NCBI GenBank assembly: GCA_959599635.1
Contig: CAUGJN010000033.1
Coordinates: forward strand, 1-13,567
Reading direction: 5' to 3'
DNA from: an uncultured Collinsella sp.
Lineage (GTDB): Bacteria; Actinomycetota; Coriobacteriia; Coriobacteriales; Coriobacteriaceae
Length of the DNA stretch: 13,567 nucleotides
The notes under the pieces are model-generated. The model was not told the DNA's origin. It made no database searches and was given only the letters and a program-made list of their open reading frames with translations. Of this stretch, positions 5,158 to 12,177 are shown one piece after another (position 1 is the stretch's first letter; each line of letters starts with the position of its first letter). A program made the translations under genes and the position numbers.

Positions 5158-7038
5158 CTAAATCGTGGGAAACGCGACAACGTCGGCGGGGCGTGCCAAC
5201 GTCTCGGCAATACGGTCTTGCACCTCGAGCAGGCAGTCGAGCAACAGCGGGTTAAAGGTGCCGCACTTACCGTCCAGGATCATCTGGATTGCCTCCTTGT
5301 GCGGGATAGCGTCTTTGTATACGCGCACGCTCGTCAGCGCATCGTACACGTCAGCCACCGAAACCACCTGCGCGGCGATGGGGATATCGTCGCCCTTAAG
5401 GCCATCGGGATAACCCTTGCCGTCCCAGCGCTCGTGGTGCCAACGCGCAATCTGGTACGCATATTCCATAAGCGCATTACCGGCGTGATGGCTACCCAGC
5501 TCAAGCAGCATGTCGGCGCCGATCGTGGTATGCGTCTTCATAATCTCGAACTCATCGGGCGTAAGGCGTCCGGGCTTGTTGAGGATCGCATCGTCAATCG
5601 ACATCTTGCCGATATCGTGCAGCGCCGAAGCCAGGGCGATCGTAGAGCGTTCCTCATTGTCGAGGGAGACCGTGCCGCTACGCTGGACCAGACAGCCAAG
5701 CAGCAGCTCGGTCAGCTTCTCGATGTTCGTAACGTGCCTGCCGCTCTCGCCGTTGCGAAGCTCCATGACGCCGGCCATGATGTCGATGAGCATGCGACTG
5801 TTCTTGACGCGCTCGTTGTACTGCTGGGACAGCAGGCTCGTCAGGCGGCGCTGTTTGGCGTACAGGCGGATGGTGTTGCTTACGCGGCGGCGCACGATAC
5901 GGGAGTCAAACGGGCGGTTGATATAGTCCGAGGCGCCCAGCTCGTACGCGCGCAGAACCATATCATCGGAATCTTCGCTCGAAATCATGATGACAGGCAG
6001 ATTATCGATACCCGTTCGGCGCGACAGATCGGCCAGCACCTCAAAGCCGCTTATGCCCGGCATGACAATGTCCAGCATCACGAGCGACAACTCATCGCCA
6101 TAGCGGTCGACCATGTCGAGCGCTATACGACCGTTATCGGCCTCGAGGATGCAATACTCGTCCTTGAGCATCTCGCTGAGAATGGCTCGGTTCATCTCGG
6201 AGTCATCGATAATAAGCACCAAGGGCTTTTCGCTTTGGAAGGCCTCGATGGAATCGGCATCGGTCACGACCGTACCGGCTTTTGCCTTAGCGCGGCTCAA
6301 TAACTGGGCAGCGCGGCCAACGCCCTCATCGACCGTCTCGCCATGAATGCGAACGCCACCAACACATGCCGTCAAGCTCACGTACTCATGGCCCGGAATA
6401 ATCGTGGAACGAACGGCATCGGACACCTGATGCAGGCGACGGGTGAAGTCATCGGAGGGAATATTGGGCATGACAACCACAAACTTGTCGCAGCCATAGC
6501 GCACAAGCTCGTCAGTCGAACGGATTCCGCTGCGTATGGCTGTCGCCACAGCACCGAGCGCAAGGTCGCCGGCATGACGGCCACATGTATCGTTGAAGAC
6601 CCTAAAATCATCAAGGTCGATCATCGCAACGCCGGCATTCATGCGGGCGCTTCGGAGCTTTTCCTCGTAATATCGGCGATTGCGCACATTCGTCAGCACG
6701 TCGGTGTAGACAAGGTCCTCTTCTGCAGCCTCTTGCTCATCAATCGGACGCACCATCAGCAGGACGTGAGGCTCGCCCTCGACCTTCAGAGGGCGCAGGC
6801 GAGCGCGGTACTCAGTGCCATCATTGAGCAGTTGCTCCGACACCTCATCGGAGTCTGCCAAAGCCTCAAGACTCGACTGGCGCAAACAAGGACACCGATC
6901 GCCGGCGAGCAAGCAGTTAGGCTCGCTCTTAATCTGATCGGCCGACAGCAAACGCACCACGGGGTAGTTCTTCGCGACACGGGCGACCTCAGCGGCAGCC
7001 TCCTCGTCGGTTAGATTGACCTCGTGATTATTGAGCAT
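5158..7038 (-). CDS. Degenerate GGDEF / receiver / HD-GYP cyclic-di-GMP signalling protein
   Basis: A 626-residue cytoplasmic protein. Residues about 1-100 form a PAS-like input domain with a cysteine cluster (C42, C49, C51). Residues 110-262 are a GGDEF domain whose signature reads GCDKF (182-186) instead of GGDEF, so cyclase activity is probably lost. Residues 272-390 are a receiver domain with acidic D278/D279, phospho-acceptor D323 and SS at 353-354. The usual Lys is replaced by Arg 375 (NRPF). Residues about 415-610 are an HD-GYP domain with HDIGK (474-478), H503 and the full HHERWDGKGYP motif (534-544), so phosphodiesterase activity on c-di-GMP is likely intact. Receiver phosphorylation, probably through the Hpt protein encoded next, would control it. 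The start at 7038 has AAAGGG six bases upstream. The 211 bp upstream show no clear promoter, only a short dyad, ACAAGG/CCTTGT, at 7088-7105. Confidence 0.9.
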   Translation of the reverse strand: MLNNHEVNLTDEEAAAEVARVAKNYPVVRLLSADQIKSEPNCLLAGDRCPCLRQSSLEALADSDEVSEQLLNDGTEYRARLRPLKVEGEPHVLLMVRPIDEQEAAEEDLVYTDVLTNVRNRRYYEEKLRSARMNAGVAMIDLDDFRVFNDTCGRHAGDLALGAVATAIRSGIRSTDELVRYGCDKFVVVMPNIPSDDFTRRLHQVSDAVRSTIIPGHEYVSLTACVGGVRIHGETVDEGVGRAAQLLSRAKAKAGTVVTDADSIEAFQSEKPLVLIIDDSEMNRAILSEMLKDEYCILEADNGRIALDMVDRYGDELSLVMLDIVMPGISGFEVLADLSRRTGIDNLPVIMISSEDSDDMVLRAYELGASDYINRPFDSRIVRRRVSNTIRLYAKQRRLTSLLSQQYNERVKNSRMLIDIMAGVMELRNGESGRHVTNIEKLTELLLGCLVQRSGTVSLDNEERSTIALASALHDIGKMSIDDAILNKPGRLTPDEFEIMKTHTTIGADMLLELGSHHAGNALMEYAYQIARWHHERWDGKGYPDGLKGDDIPIAAQVVSVADVYDALTSVRVYKDAIPHKEAIQMILDGKCGTFNPLLLDCLLEVQDRIAETLARPADVVAFPTI

Positions 7039-7249
7039 ATGGGGCCCTTTCGATAGTTTCGCATGGTAGCGGTGGGTTCCAAATGCTACAAGGGTAACAC
7101 CTTGTCGATGCAGGTAAGTACGTGAATGCTGTTACATTTTTATGAGTTGGCAGGCGGCGCGATTGAAGTCGCAGACGTGAGGTTTTGAGCACATTTGTTA
7201 ACACGGCCGAAACGTTTGCGGGTGAAGCCTGCTTTGGCCATTGCGGGTG

Positions 7250-8059
7250 TTAGAGCCCCAGGATGCCACGGACAGCCCGGGCAGCCGCTGCCGGGCGATC
7301 GCGCAGACCGTTATGCGCGCCCGGGATCGTCACGAGAGGGCAATCGAGATATTCGGCAGCCGCTCGCGTGCCAGCCTCGCGGGGCGTGCCAATCGAGAGC
7401 TCGCCCAGGAGCACGGCGGCCACCGTTTTTGACGCGCGAACGCTATCCCAATCGGGAACGCAGGTCATAGTAATCCCGTATTCGTTTGCCATGAAACTGC
7501 GGCCGTTGCGCAGGGCGTGCTTGGCTTCTGCCTTGGTTAACTTGGGGGCCTCAGGGTCCGAATCGCCGATGGCGCCCAGGAAGGCCCTTAGCGCCCTCGA
7601 GACTTTTCCCGCAGCAATCATCTCGAGCAAAACCGGGGCCGCGCCCAGGCCGGCACCCTCATCCGTCACGGCGGGTTCATGCAGAATCGCACGCGAGATT
7701 ATGGCGGGGTTTGCACGGAGAAGCTCCAGGGTCACCAGCGTACCGGCACTGTGCGCGAGCACGTTTGCCGGAGCGCCAATATGCTCGATAACGGCCTGCA
7801 GGTCGGCGGCCTGGACGGCAAGGTCGTAGCGTCCGTCCGCAGCGTCGCCGCTCTCGCCGCAACCGCGGCGGTCGTAGGCAATGACGCGGTAGTCACAGGC
7901 GAGCTCGCGGGCGATGGCGTCAAAAAAGACGCCGTCGACGCACGCACCGTGCACGCACACCAAGGCAGGAGCATCAGGCGACACATCCGGGCCGGCATAT
8001 TCGCGACAGGCGATCGCGGTGCCCGCATTCTCGACCGTAAAATCCATGTTGTGCCCCAT
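7250..8059 (-). CDS. Alpha/beta hydrolase of unknown substrate
   Basis: A 269-residue alpha/beta-hydrolase fold protein. The oxyanion strand is VCVHGACVDG (34-43). The nucleophile elbow is LAHSAGTL, giving Ser 104, with Ala where the classic G-x-S-x-G has its first Gly. The catalytic His is in IPGAHNGL (His 249). The acid is not certain; Glu 220 in LLGE is a candidate. AYDRRGCGES near residue 61 is typical of esterase- and haloperoxidase-like members. No signal peptide is seen, so it is probably cytoplasmic. The start at 8059 has AAGG nine bases upstream; ATG 8047 is an alternative that would lose four residues. The frame is open further upstream to 8341, but that would run across the divergent radical SAM gene and is not family-like. 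It is divergently arranged with that gene, leaving a shared upstream region of about 157 bp. Confidence 0.85.
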   Translation of the reverse strand: MGHNMDFTVENAGTAIACREYAGPDVSPDAPALVCVHGACVDGVFFDAIARELACDYRVIAYDRRGCGESGDAADGRYDLAVQAADLQAVIEHIGAPANVLAHSAGTLVTLELLRANPAIISRAILHEPAVTDEGAGLGAAPVLLEMIAAGKVSRALRAFLGAIGDSDPEAPKLTKAEAKHALRNGRSFMANEYGITMTCVPDWDSVRASKTVAAVLLGELSIGTPREAGTRAAAEYLDCPLVTIPGAHNGLRDRPAAAARAVRGILGL

Positions 8060-8216
8060 CGTCTTATGCCTTGTTAACAGATTAACTGTACCCGACCTGA
8101 GGCTTTTCATGGCACGGCATAATGAGCGACGTGAAAAAACGAAACTTGTAAAGCAAGAGCCCGCACCTTGCTTCGGAGCCGATGCTATGCTTAGGCACAA
8201 TTGTCTTGAGGAGCAT

Positions 8217-8999
8217 ATGCCTATGTCTACGTTTTTGAATGCCAGCCCCATCTTTGGGCCCGTTCGCAGCCGTCGCCTTGGTCTCTCGCTCGGCGTCAAC
8301 ATGATGCCGGCCAGCGGCAAAATCTGCACGTTCGACTGCATCTACTGCGAAAACGGCCTCAACGCCGAGCGCCCCTGCCACGAGCCGTATAACACGGCTG
8401 CCGTGGTGCTCGACGCGCTCGAGGCAAAGCTGCGCGAGATGGCAGCCGAGGGCGAGCTCCCCGATGTGATCACGTTTGCCGGCAACGGTGAGCCCACCGC
8501 CGCACCGGAGTTTCCGCAAGCCATCGCCGGTGCCGTCGCGCTGCGCGACGAGCTTGCCCCAAACACCAAGATTGCCGTGCTCTCCAACGGCACGCGCGCC
8601 GACCGCCCCGAGGTGCACGACGCGCTCATGATGGTCGACGACAACATTCTTAAACTCGATACCGTCGACCCGGCGTTTATCCAGCTGCTCGACCAGCCTG
8701 TTGGCCCCTACGACGTCGAGCACCAGATTGAGACGTTCGAAAGCTTTGACGGTCACGTTATTATCCAGACGATCTTTTTGACCGGCGAGTATCAGGGCAA
8801 GCTCATCAACAATACCGGCGAGGAGTATGTTGCCCCCTGGCTCGCGGCGCTTGAGCGCATTCGTCCGCAGGAGGCGACCATCTACACGGTCGCGCGCGAG
8901 ACACCAGTCGCCGGCCTTGCCAAAGCAGCGCCCGAGGTGCTCGACGCCATTGCCGCGCGCGTCCAAGCCCTCGGCATTCCCTGCCAGGTGAGTTACTAG
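8217..8999 (+). CDS. Radical SAM protein, TYW1-like (COG0731) group
   Basis: A 260-residue enzyme with the CxxxCxxC iron-sulfur motif CTFDCIYC near residue 40, which cleaves S-adenosylmethionine to a radical. The lead-in PIFGPVRSRRLGLSLG is characteristic of the COG0731 group of radical SAM proteins related to wyosine base synthesis enzyme TYW1. FAGNGEPT and VLSNGT match the following SAM-binding strands. Bacterial members of this group have no settled function, and bacteria do not make wyosine. The C-terminal flavodoxin-type domain of eukaryotic TYW1 is absent. GAGGAG at 8208-8213 precedes two ATGs: 8217 (3-bp spacing) and 8223 (9-bp spacing, giving 258 residues). The second may be the true start. 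Longer open frames reaching back to 7914 overlap the opposite-strand hydrolase and are rejected. A long inverted repeat follows 40 bp after the stop. Confidence 0.88.
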   Translation: MPMSTFLNASPIFGPVRSRRLGLSLGVNMMPASGKICTFDCIYCENGLNAERPCHEPYNTAAVVLDALEAKLREMAAEGELPDVITFAGNGEPTAAPEFPQAIAGAVALRDELAPNTKIAVLSNGTRADRPEVHDALMMVDDNILKLDTVDPAFIQLLDQPVGPYDVEHQIETFESFDGHVIIQTIFLTGEYQGKLINNTGEEYVAPWLAALERIRPQEATIYTVARETPVAGLAKAAPEVLDAIAARVQALGIPCQVSY

Positions 9000-9039
9000 C
9001 AAAACCACGCAGCAGCTTGTGCCGCCATCCCGCCCCATC

Positions 9040-9106
9040 AGTTGCGGTGATATAGTTCCTATTTGTGCTGTTAAACCGCTTAAATCGGAACTATATCACC
9101 GCAACT
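9040..9106. repeat. 67-bp intergenic inverted-repeat element
   Basis: Perfect 20-bp arms: AGTTGCGGTGATATAGTTCC at 9040-9059 and its inverse at 9087-9106. After one T/C mismatch, ATTT (9061-9064) and AAAT (9082-9085) extend the pairing inward. The plus-strand side ends in a short T-run (9106-9109), so it could act as a terminator for the radical SAM gene. The arm length and perfect identity are greater than a terminator needs, suggesting a REP/MITE-like repeat. It lies right upstream of the map promoter area. Confidence 0.7.
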
Positions 9107-9127
9107 TTTATGGACGCGTGGGTGGGC

Positions 9128-9133
9128 TATACT
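9128..9133 (+). promoter_or_regulatory. Possible -10 box of map
   Basis: TATACT, five of six bases of the -10 consensus, lies 25 bp before the map start codon. No good -35 box is found 16-19 bp upstream (the area is CTTTTA and the end of the inverted repeat), so this is tentative. Confidence 0.35.
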
Positions 9134-9158
9134 AGCTGCGAATGAAAGGAAGTTAGCC

Positions 9159-10046
9159 ATGTTTGACAACGGACCCGTGCCCGGCCGCAACGACGCTTGC
9201 TGGTGCGGCAGCGGCAAGAAATATAAGAAATGTCACAGCGCCTTCGACGAGCGCCTCGAGCGCCTGTGGGAGGAGGGCTGGGAGGTTCTGCCCCGTGCGC
9301 TCTACAAGACGCCCGCCGACATCGAGGGCATCAAGCGCTCCGCCGCCATCAACGTGGGCGTGCTCGACTACGTAGGCGAGCACATCGCCGCGGGCATGAC
9401 AACCAACCAGATCGACCAGATGATCTACGACTACACCATCGAGCACGGTGGCACGCCGGCCGACCTCAACTACGAAGGCTACCCCAAGAGCGTGTGCACC
9501 TCGATCAACGACGTGGTCTGCCACGGCATCCCCTGCGATACGGACGTGCTGCACGAGGGTGACATCATCAACGTGGACTGCTCCACGATCTTGGACGGCT
9601 ACTTTAGCGACTCGAGCCGCATGTTCTGCATCGGTGAGGTCTCGGCCGAGCGCCAGCGCCTGGTCGACGTCACCCGCGCCAGCGTGGAAGCGGGCCTGGC
9701 CGCTGTCAAGCCGTGGCTACCGCTCTCCGTTATGGCCGAGGCCGTGCAAAAGACGGTCGAGGACGCCGGCTTTAGCGTGGTGCGCGAGTACGGCGGACAC
9801 GGCATCGGTAAGGAGTTCCACGAGGACCCGTTTGTGGGCTTTACCACCGAGGCGCCCGATGTGGACACCATCATGGCTCCGGGCATGGTCTTTACCATCG
9901 AGCCTATGGTCAACGCCGGAGCGCCCGACATCAAGATTAGCAAGGGCGATGGCTGGTGCGTACGCACCAAGGACGGCAGCGATTCGGCCCAGTGCGAGGT
10001 ACAGCTCGTGGTGACCGAGGACGGCTACGAACTGCTCAGCTGGTAG
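9159..10046 (+). CDS. map: Methionine aminopeptidase (type I) with N-terminal SEC-C zinc motif
   Basis: A 295-residue enzyme that removes the initiator methionine from new proteins in the cytoplasm. Residues 10-26 carry the SEC-C type zinc motif (RNDACWCGSGKKYKKCH, ligands C14, C16, C25 and H26), as in the longer MAPs of many Gram-positive bacteria, where it is thought to help ribosome contact. The catalytic domain shows all five metal ligands: D140 (NVDCST), D151 (FSDSSRMF), H214 (GGHGIG), E248 (FTIEPM) and E280 (AQCEVQL), plus the conserved H122 in CHGIP and H221. A Cys follows the first metal Asp where other members have a hydrophobic residue or Val. AAAGGA lies eight bases before the ATG. 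It looks monocistronic: a possible -10 lies 25 bp upstream and a clear terminator follows at 10056. Confidence 0.96.
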   Translation: MFDNGPVPGRNDACWCGSGKKYKKCHSAFDERLERLWEEGWEVLPRALYKTPADIEGIKRSAAINVGVLDYVGEHIAAGMTTNQIDQMIYDYTIEHGGTPADLNYEGYPKSVCTSINDVVCHGIPCDTDVLHEGDIINVDCSTILDGYFSDSSRMFCIGEVSAERQRLVDVTRASVEAGLAAVKPWLPLSVMAEAVQKTVEDAGFSVVREYGGHGIGKEFHEDPFVGFTTEAPDVDTIMAPGMVFTIEPMVNAGAPDIKISKGDGWCVRTKDGSDSAQCEVQLVVTEDGYELLSW

Positions 10047-10055
10047 CCGTGGATG

Positions 10056-10104
10056 CGCCGGATGCTGACGGGCATGCTCGTCTTGCATCCGGCGTTTTTG
10101 TTTG
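10056..10104 (+). terminator. Intrinsic terminator of map
   Basis: CGCCGGATGC (10056-10065) pairs perfectly with GCATCCGGCG (10085-10094). An inner GACG/CGTC pairing lies within the loop. It is followed directly by TTTTTGTTTG. It lies 9 bp after the map stop codon. Confidence 0.88.
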
Positions 10105-10110
10105 AACGTT

Positions 10111-10157
10111 TTGCCTGATAAAACCTGCCAAAATAAACCTGTCCCTTTTGGCAGGTT
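10111..10157. repeat. Intergenic repeat with 12-bp inverted arms, copy 1
   Basis: AACCTGCCAAAA (10122-10133) and its perfect inverse (10146-10157) enclose a 12-bp loop, TAAACCTGTCCC. The block from TTGCC at 10111 to the loop end is nearly the same as 12178-12220, about 2 kb away. No T-run follows. It lies between the map terminator and the ribosome site of the dehydrogenase gene, so it will be in or near the 5' leader of that gene. Confidence 0.75.
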
Positions 10158-10175
10158 GAGCGGAGAGGACTGCTT

Positions 10176-11111
10176 GTGAACATCCTGGTTTTGTTGCCCG
10201 TCAACGACCGTCATCGCGCAATTCTTGAGTCGAGCGCTCCAGGCGAGGACTTTATCTACACGAGCACCGACGCCGCCACGCACGAGCAGGTCGCCGATGC
10301 CGACGTGATCCTGGGCAACATCGACCCTGACATGCTCACGGCATGCGAGCATCTCCAGCTGTTGCAATTGCAGACCGCCGGCTATGACGACTACCTTGCC
10401 GCTGGCACCGTGCCGGCTGACGCCAAGCTGTCTTGCTCGATCGGCGCCTACGGTCAGGCCGTAAGCGAGCACATGTTTGCCATGGTCCTTTCCATGATGA
10501 AGCACCTGCCCGGCTATCACGACTTGCAGCGCGAGCATCGCTGGAAGGATTTGGGGCCGGTCACCTCGCTCAAAAACGCCAACGTGTTGGTGCTGGGCGC
10601 TGGCGATATCGGCGGCCACTTTGCCACGCTCTGCCGCAGCATGGGCGCGCACGTCCGCGGCATCAAGCGCCATCCACTCGTCTACCCCATTGTGTTTGAG
10701 GACATGGACGGCATGGACGCCCTGCCCGAGCGCCTGGCCGAGGCTGACATCGTCGCATCCTTTATGCCCAGCACGCCCGAGACCCGCGGTCTGGCGAACG
10801 CCGAGTTCTTCGCCGCGATGAAACCGGGCGCCTTCTTTGCCAACAGCGGCCGCGGCGATCTTGTGGTTGCCGACGACTTGGTTGCCGCCCTGGAGTCAGG
10901 ACATCTCGCCGGCGCCGCGGTCGACGTCACCGACCCCGAGCCGCTGCCTGAGACAAGCCCGTTGTGGGATGCGCCCAACATGCTCATCACGCCGCATGTC
11001 TCGGGCTGGTTCCACCTAGCCGCCACGCTCAACAACGTCGTCGACATCGCCGCGGAGAACCTGCGTCATCTTCAAGCTGGCGAAACCTTACGTTGTTGGA
11101 TTGAGCATTAG
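10176..11111 (+). CDS. D-isomer-specific 2-hydroxyacid dehydrogenase family protein
   Basis: A 311-residue NAD(P)-dependent oxidoreductase that interconverts 2-keto acids and D-2-hydroxy acids; the particular substrate is not evident. The nucleotide-binding loop is LGAGDIGGHF (G141-x-G-x-x-G146). The catalytic residues are R226 (NSGRGDLV), E255 (DPEPLP) and H274 (TPHVSGW). The domain order is the family norm: N-terminal substrate half, central Rossmann domain (about 100-285), and return helix. The dinucleotide-specificity region after the second strand (GIKRHP) has basic residues and could favour NADPH, but this is an inference. GTG at 10176 is the start, with GGAGAGG seven bases upstream. 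It is convergent with the PIN toxin gene, 31 bp away, and no terminator is evident between them. Confidence 0.9.
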   Translation: MNILVLLPVNDRHRAILESSAPGEDFIYTSTDAATHEQVADADVILGNIDPDMLTACEHLQLLQLQTAGYDDYLAAGTVPADAKLSCSIGAYGQAVSEHMFAMVLSMMKHLPGYHDLQREHRWKDLGPVTSLKNANVLVLGAGDIGGHFATLCRSMGAHVRGIKRHPLVYPIVFEDMDGMDALPERLAEADIVASFMPSTPETRGLANAEFFAAMKPGAFFANSGRGDLVVADDLVAALESGHLAGAAVDVTDPEPLPETSPLWDAPNMLITPHVSGWFHLAATLNNVVDIAAENLRHLQAGETLRCWIEH

Positions 11112-11142
11112 GGTTCCGGCGTTCTACCTGCGGGGTCTAGAG

Positions 11143-11637
11143 CTATTTGAGCGTTGCTAAGTAGTTTCTTGCGTTTTCGACGTTCATTGCTGCGACGGGC
11201 GCATGCAAACAGAGTCTGACATCGTTGGTGACCAGTAGATCTGCTTGAGCGCGTATCGCTGCCGCAATGATTAAATCGTCTTCGTAATCGCTATGGAGCT
11301 CACGCTGTCTGCTTGCCATCCAGATGTCGCTCAGGTCGCAGGGTACCGGCGTGGCAAGTTGCGACAGCACGCTAAGACAATCCCATGCAAGCGATATCGC
11401 TGCCGTAGCGGCATCCTGAGAAAGCGAACCGTGCTCTCGCCGATACCAGGCCTTATGCTCGCTTGAAATTAAATAGAACAGGTCTTTGGACGATGTCGCC
11501 GCATACAGCAAATCTACCTGCGCCGTGCATGCATCGCGCAAAAACTCAATCGCCGCCGAACGACCGCGTCGTGAGGGAATGAAGTAATCGAGCCATACGT
11601 TGGTGTCGACCAAGATACGCTTTGGAGCCTCACTCAT
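11143..11637 (-). CDS. PIN-domain toxin (probable ribonuclease)
   Basis: A 164-residue PIN-domain protein, slightly longer than the common VapC size of about 130-140. Acidic metal-binding residues are in VDTNVWLDY (D11), DYEDDLIIAA (E119, D120 or D121) and LLVTNDV (D139). PIN toxins cut RNA in the cytoplasm and are held inactive by the partner antitoxin. The partner is the upstream gene, whose stop overlaps this start by 8 nt (ATGAGTGA, 11630-11637), so translation is coupled, typical of toxin-antitoxin pairs. The second acidic position common in the fold is not obvious, so enzymatic activity is likely but not proven. Confidence 0.85.
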   Translation of the reverse strand: MSEAPKRILVDTNVWLDYFIPSRRGRSAAIEFLRDACTAQVDLLYAATSSKDLFYLISSEHKAWYRREHGSLSQDAATAAISLAWDCLSVLSQLATPVPCDLSDIWMASRQRELHSDYEDDLIIAAAIRAQADLLVTNDVRLCLHAPVAAMNVENARNYLATLK

Positions 11638-12010
11638 AGAGCCAGCTCATCTCCTCGCCATAGCGATCCGCATAGGCGTTCCGTTTGAGTTCTTCGTCAT
11701 CCGATGGTCGAGCCTTGAGCACATCGATTCCCGACTCACGGCAAGCGGCAGCGAACAGCTTCGACCCCTGATCCATGAGCTCGAGCTTACGTTTGGCGGC
11801 CTTTTCGCGCTCGCGCTGTTCCGCCCGGGCACGACTGGGCAGCAGGATATCCTCGAGCGCGCCGGGGCGATCGGCCAGCGACGCTGCAAGCTGCCAAAGC
11901 GCTCGCACCGCTTGGCTCGGCGTCATACCGGCCTTGGAGAGAGCGGCGTCCCCACTCCTTTTAAGATCGGCATCGAGACGTACGTTGATCTGAGCGGCTG
12001 TTGTGGTCAT
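11630..12010 (-). CDS. RelB/DinJ-like ribbon-helix-helix antitoxin
   Basis: A 126-residue protein. Residues 7-13 (QINVRLD) form the DNA-binding ribbon. The next residues (DLKRSGDAALSKAGMTPSQAVRALWQLAA) are the two helices of a ribbon-helix-helix domain in the RelB/DinJ style. The rest is a charged, helical tail with a final region (about 85-126) that would wrap the toxin. Pairing of a RelB-like DNA-binding part with a PIN toxin is a known mix-and-match in these systems. AGGAGG stands four bases before the ATG. The promoter at 12036-12064 is overlapped by an imperfect dyad (12032-12057), which fits autorepression. Its start is well supported by the ribosome site and the domain beginning at residue 7. 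Confidence 0.82.
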   Translation of the reverse strand: MTTTAAQINVRLDADLKRSGDAALSKAGMTPSQAVRALWQLAASLADRPGALEDILLPSRARAEQREREKAAKRKLELMDQGSKLFAAACRESGIDVLKARPSDDEELKRNAYADRYGEEMSWLYE

Positions 12011-12031
12011 GACCCCTCCTTAATACTTCAA

Positions 12032-12057
12032 ACCTATCATAAAACTCTATGGTAGAT
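12032..12057. promoter_or_regulatory. Probable operator of the toxin-antitoxin operon
   Basis: ACCTATCATA (12032-12041) and TATGGTAGAT (12048-12057) form an inverted repeat with eight of ten symmetric positions around 6 bp. The left arm contains the -10 box (12036-12041), so binding would block transcription. Ribbon-helix-helix antitoxins commonly act this way. Confidence 0.5.
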
Positions 12058-12064
12058 ACGTAAA
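12036..12064 (-). promoter_or_regulatory. Promoter of the toxin-antitoxin operon
   Basis: On the minus strand the -35 is TTTACG (12064-12059, four of six). A 17-bp spacer is followed by TATGAT (12041-12036, five of six). The -10 box is 25 bp before the antitoxin start codon. An A+T-rich tract with three GCAT words at roughly 10-bp steps (12065, 12074, 12084) lies upstream. Confidence 0.6.
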
Positions 12065-12101
12065 GCATGTATAGCATTTATAAGCATTAGCCGTACTCTG
12101 T

Positions 12102-12140
12102 ACACAAAAAGCCGCCGAGGCACACTGCACCTCGGCGGCT
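12102..12140 (-). terminator. Intrinsic terminator of the M18 aminopeptidase gene
   Basis: On the minus strand AGCCGCCGAGG (12140-12130) pairs perfectly with CCTCGGCGGCT (12120-12110) around a 9-nt loop. It is followed by TTTTTGTG. It lies 87 bp after the aminopeptidase stop. It also insulates the toxin-antitoxin promoter just beyond. Confidence 0.85.
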
Positions 12141-12177
12141 ACGTATCACAGATCTAGTTCGGTTTCACCCTTTGCAT

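Noticed and set aside
4819..6303. A 494-codon plus-strand open frame opposite the Hpt and HD-GYP genes
   Set aside because: The opposite strand encodes complete Hpt, GGDEF-like, receiver and HD-GYP motifs; the plus-strand translation is His/Val/Arg-rich without any domain pattern, the usual shadow of a G+C-rich gene.
7914..8216. N-terminal extension of the radical SAM protein by about 100 residues
   Set aside because: It overlaps the start of the opposite-strand hydrolase, and the family begins at PIFGPVRSRR right after the GAGGAG site.
8060..8341. N-terminal extension of the alpha/beta hydrolase
   Set aside because: It would cover the start of the radical SAM gene; hydrolase homology starts only after 8059.
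8082..9038. A 318-codon minus-strand open frame opposite the radical SAM gene
   Set aside because: The plus strand has the cluster-binding cysteines and family motifs plus a ribosome site; the minus frame has no recognisable domain.
9717..10673. A 318-codon minus-strand open frame across the end of map, its terminator and the start of the dehydrogenase gene
   Set aside because: It overlaps two well-supported genes and runs straight through a terminator and a repeat; no family features.
12065..12087. Three GCAT words at about 10-bp spacing upstream of the antitoxin promoter, considered as an activator site or iteron
   Set aside because: The words are only four bases long in an A+T-rich stretch; chance is likely and no replication or activator gene is near.
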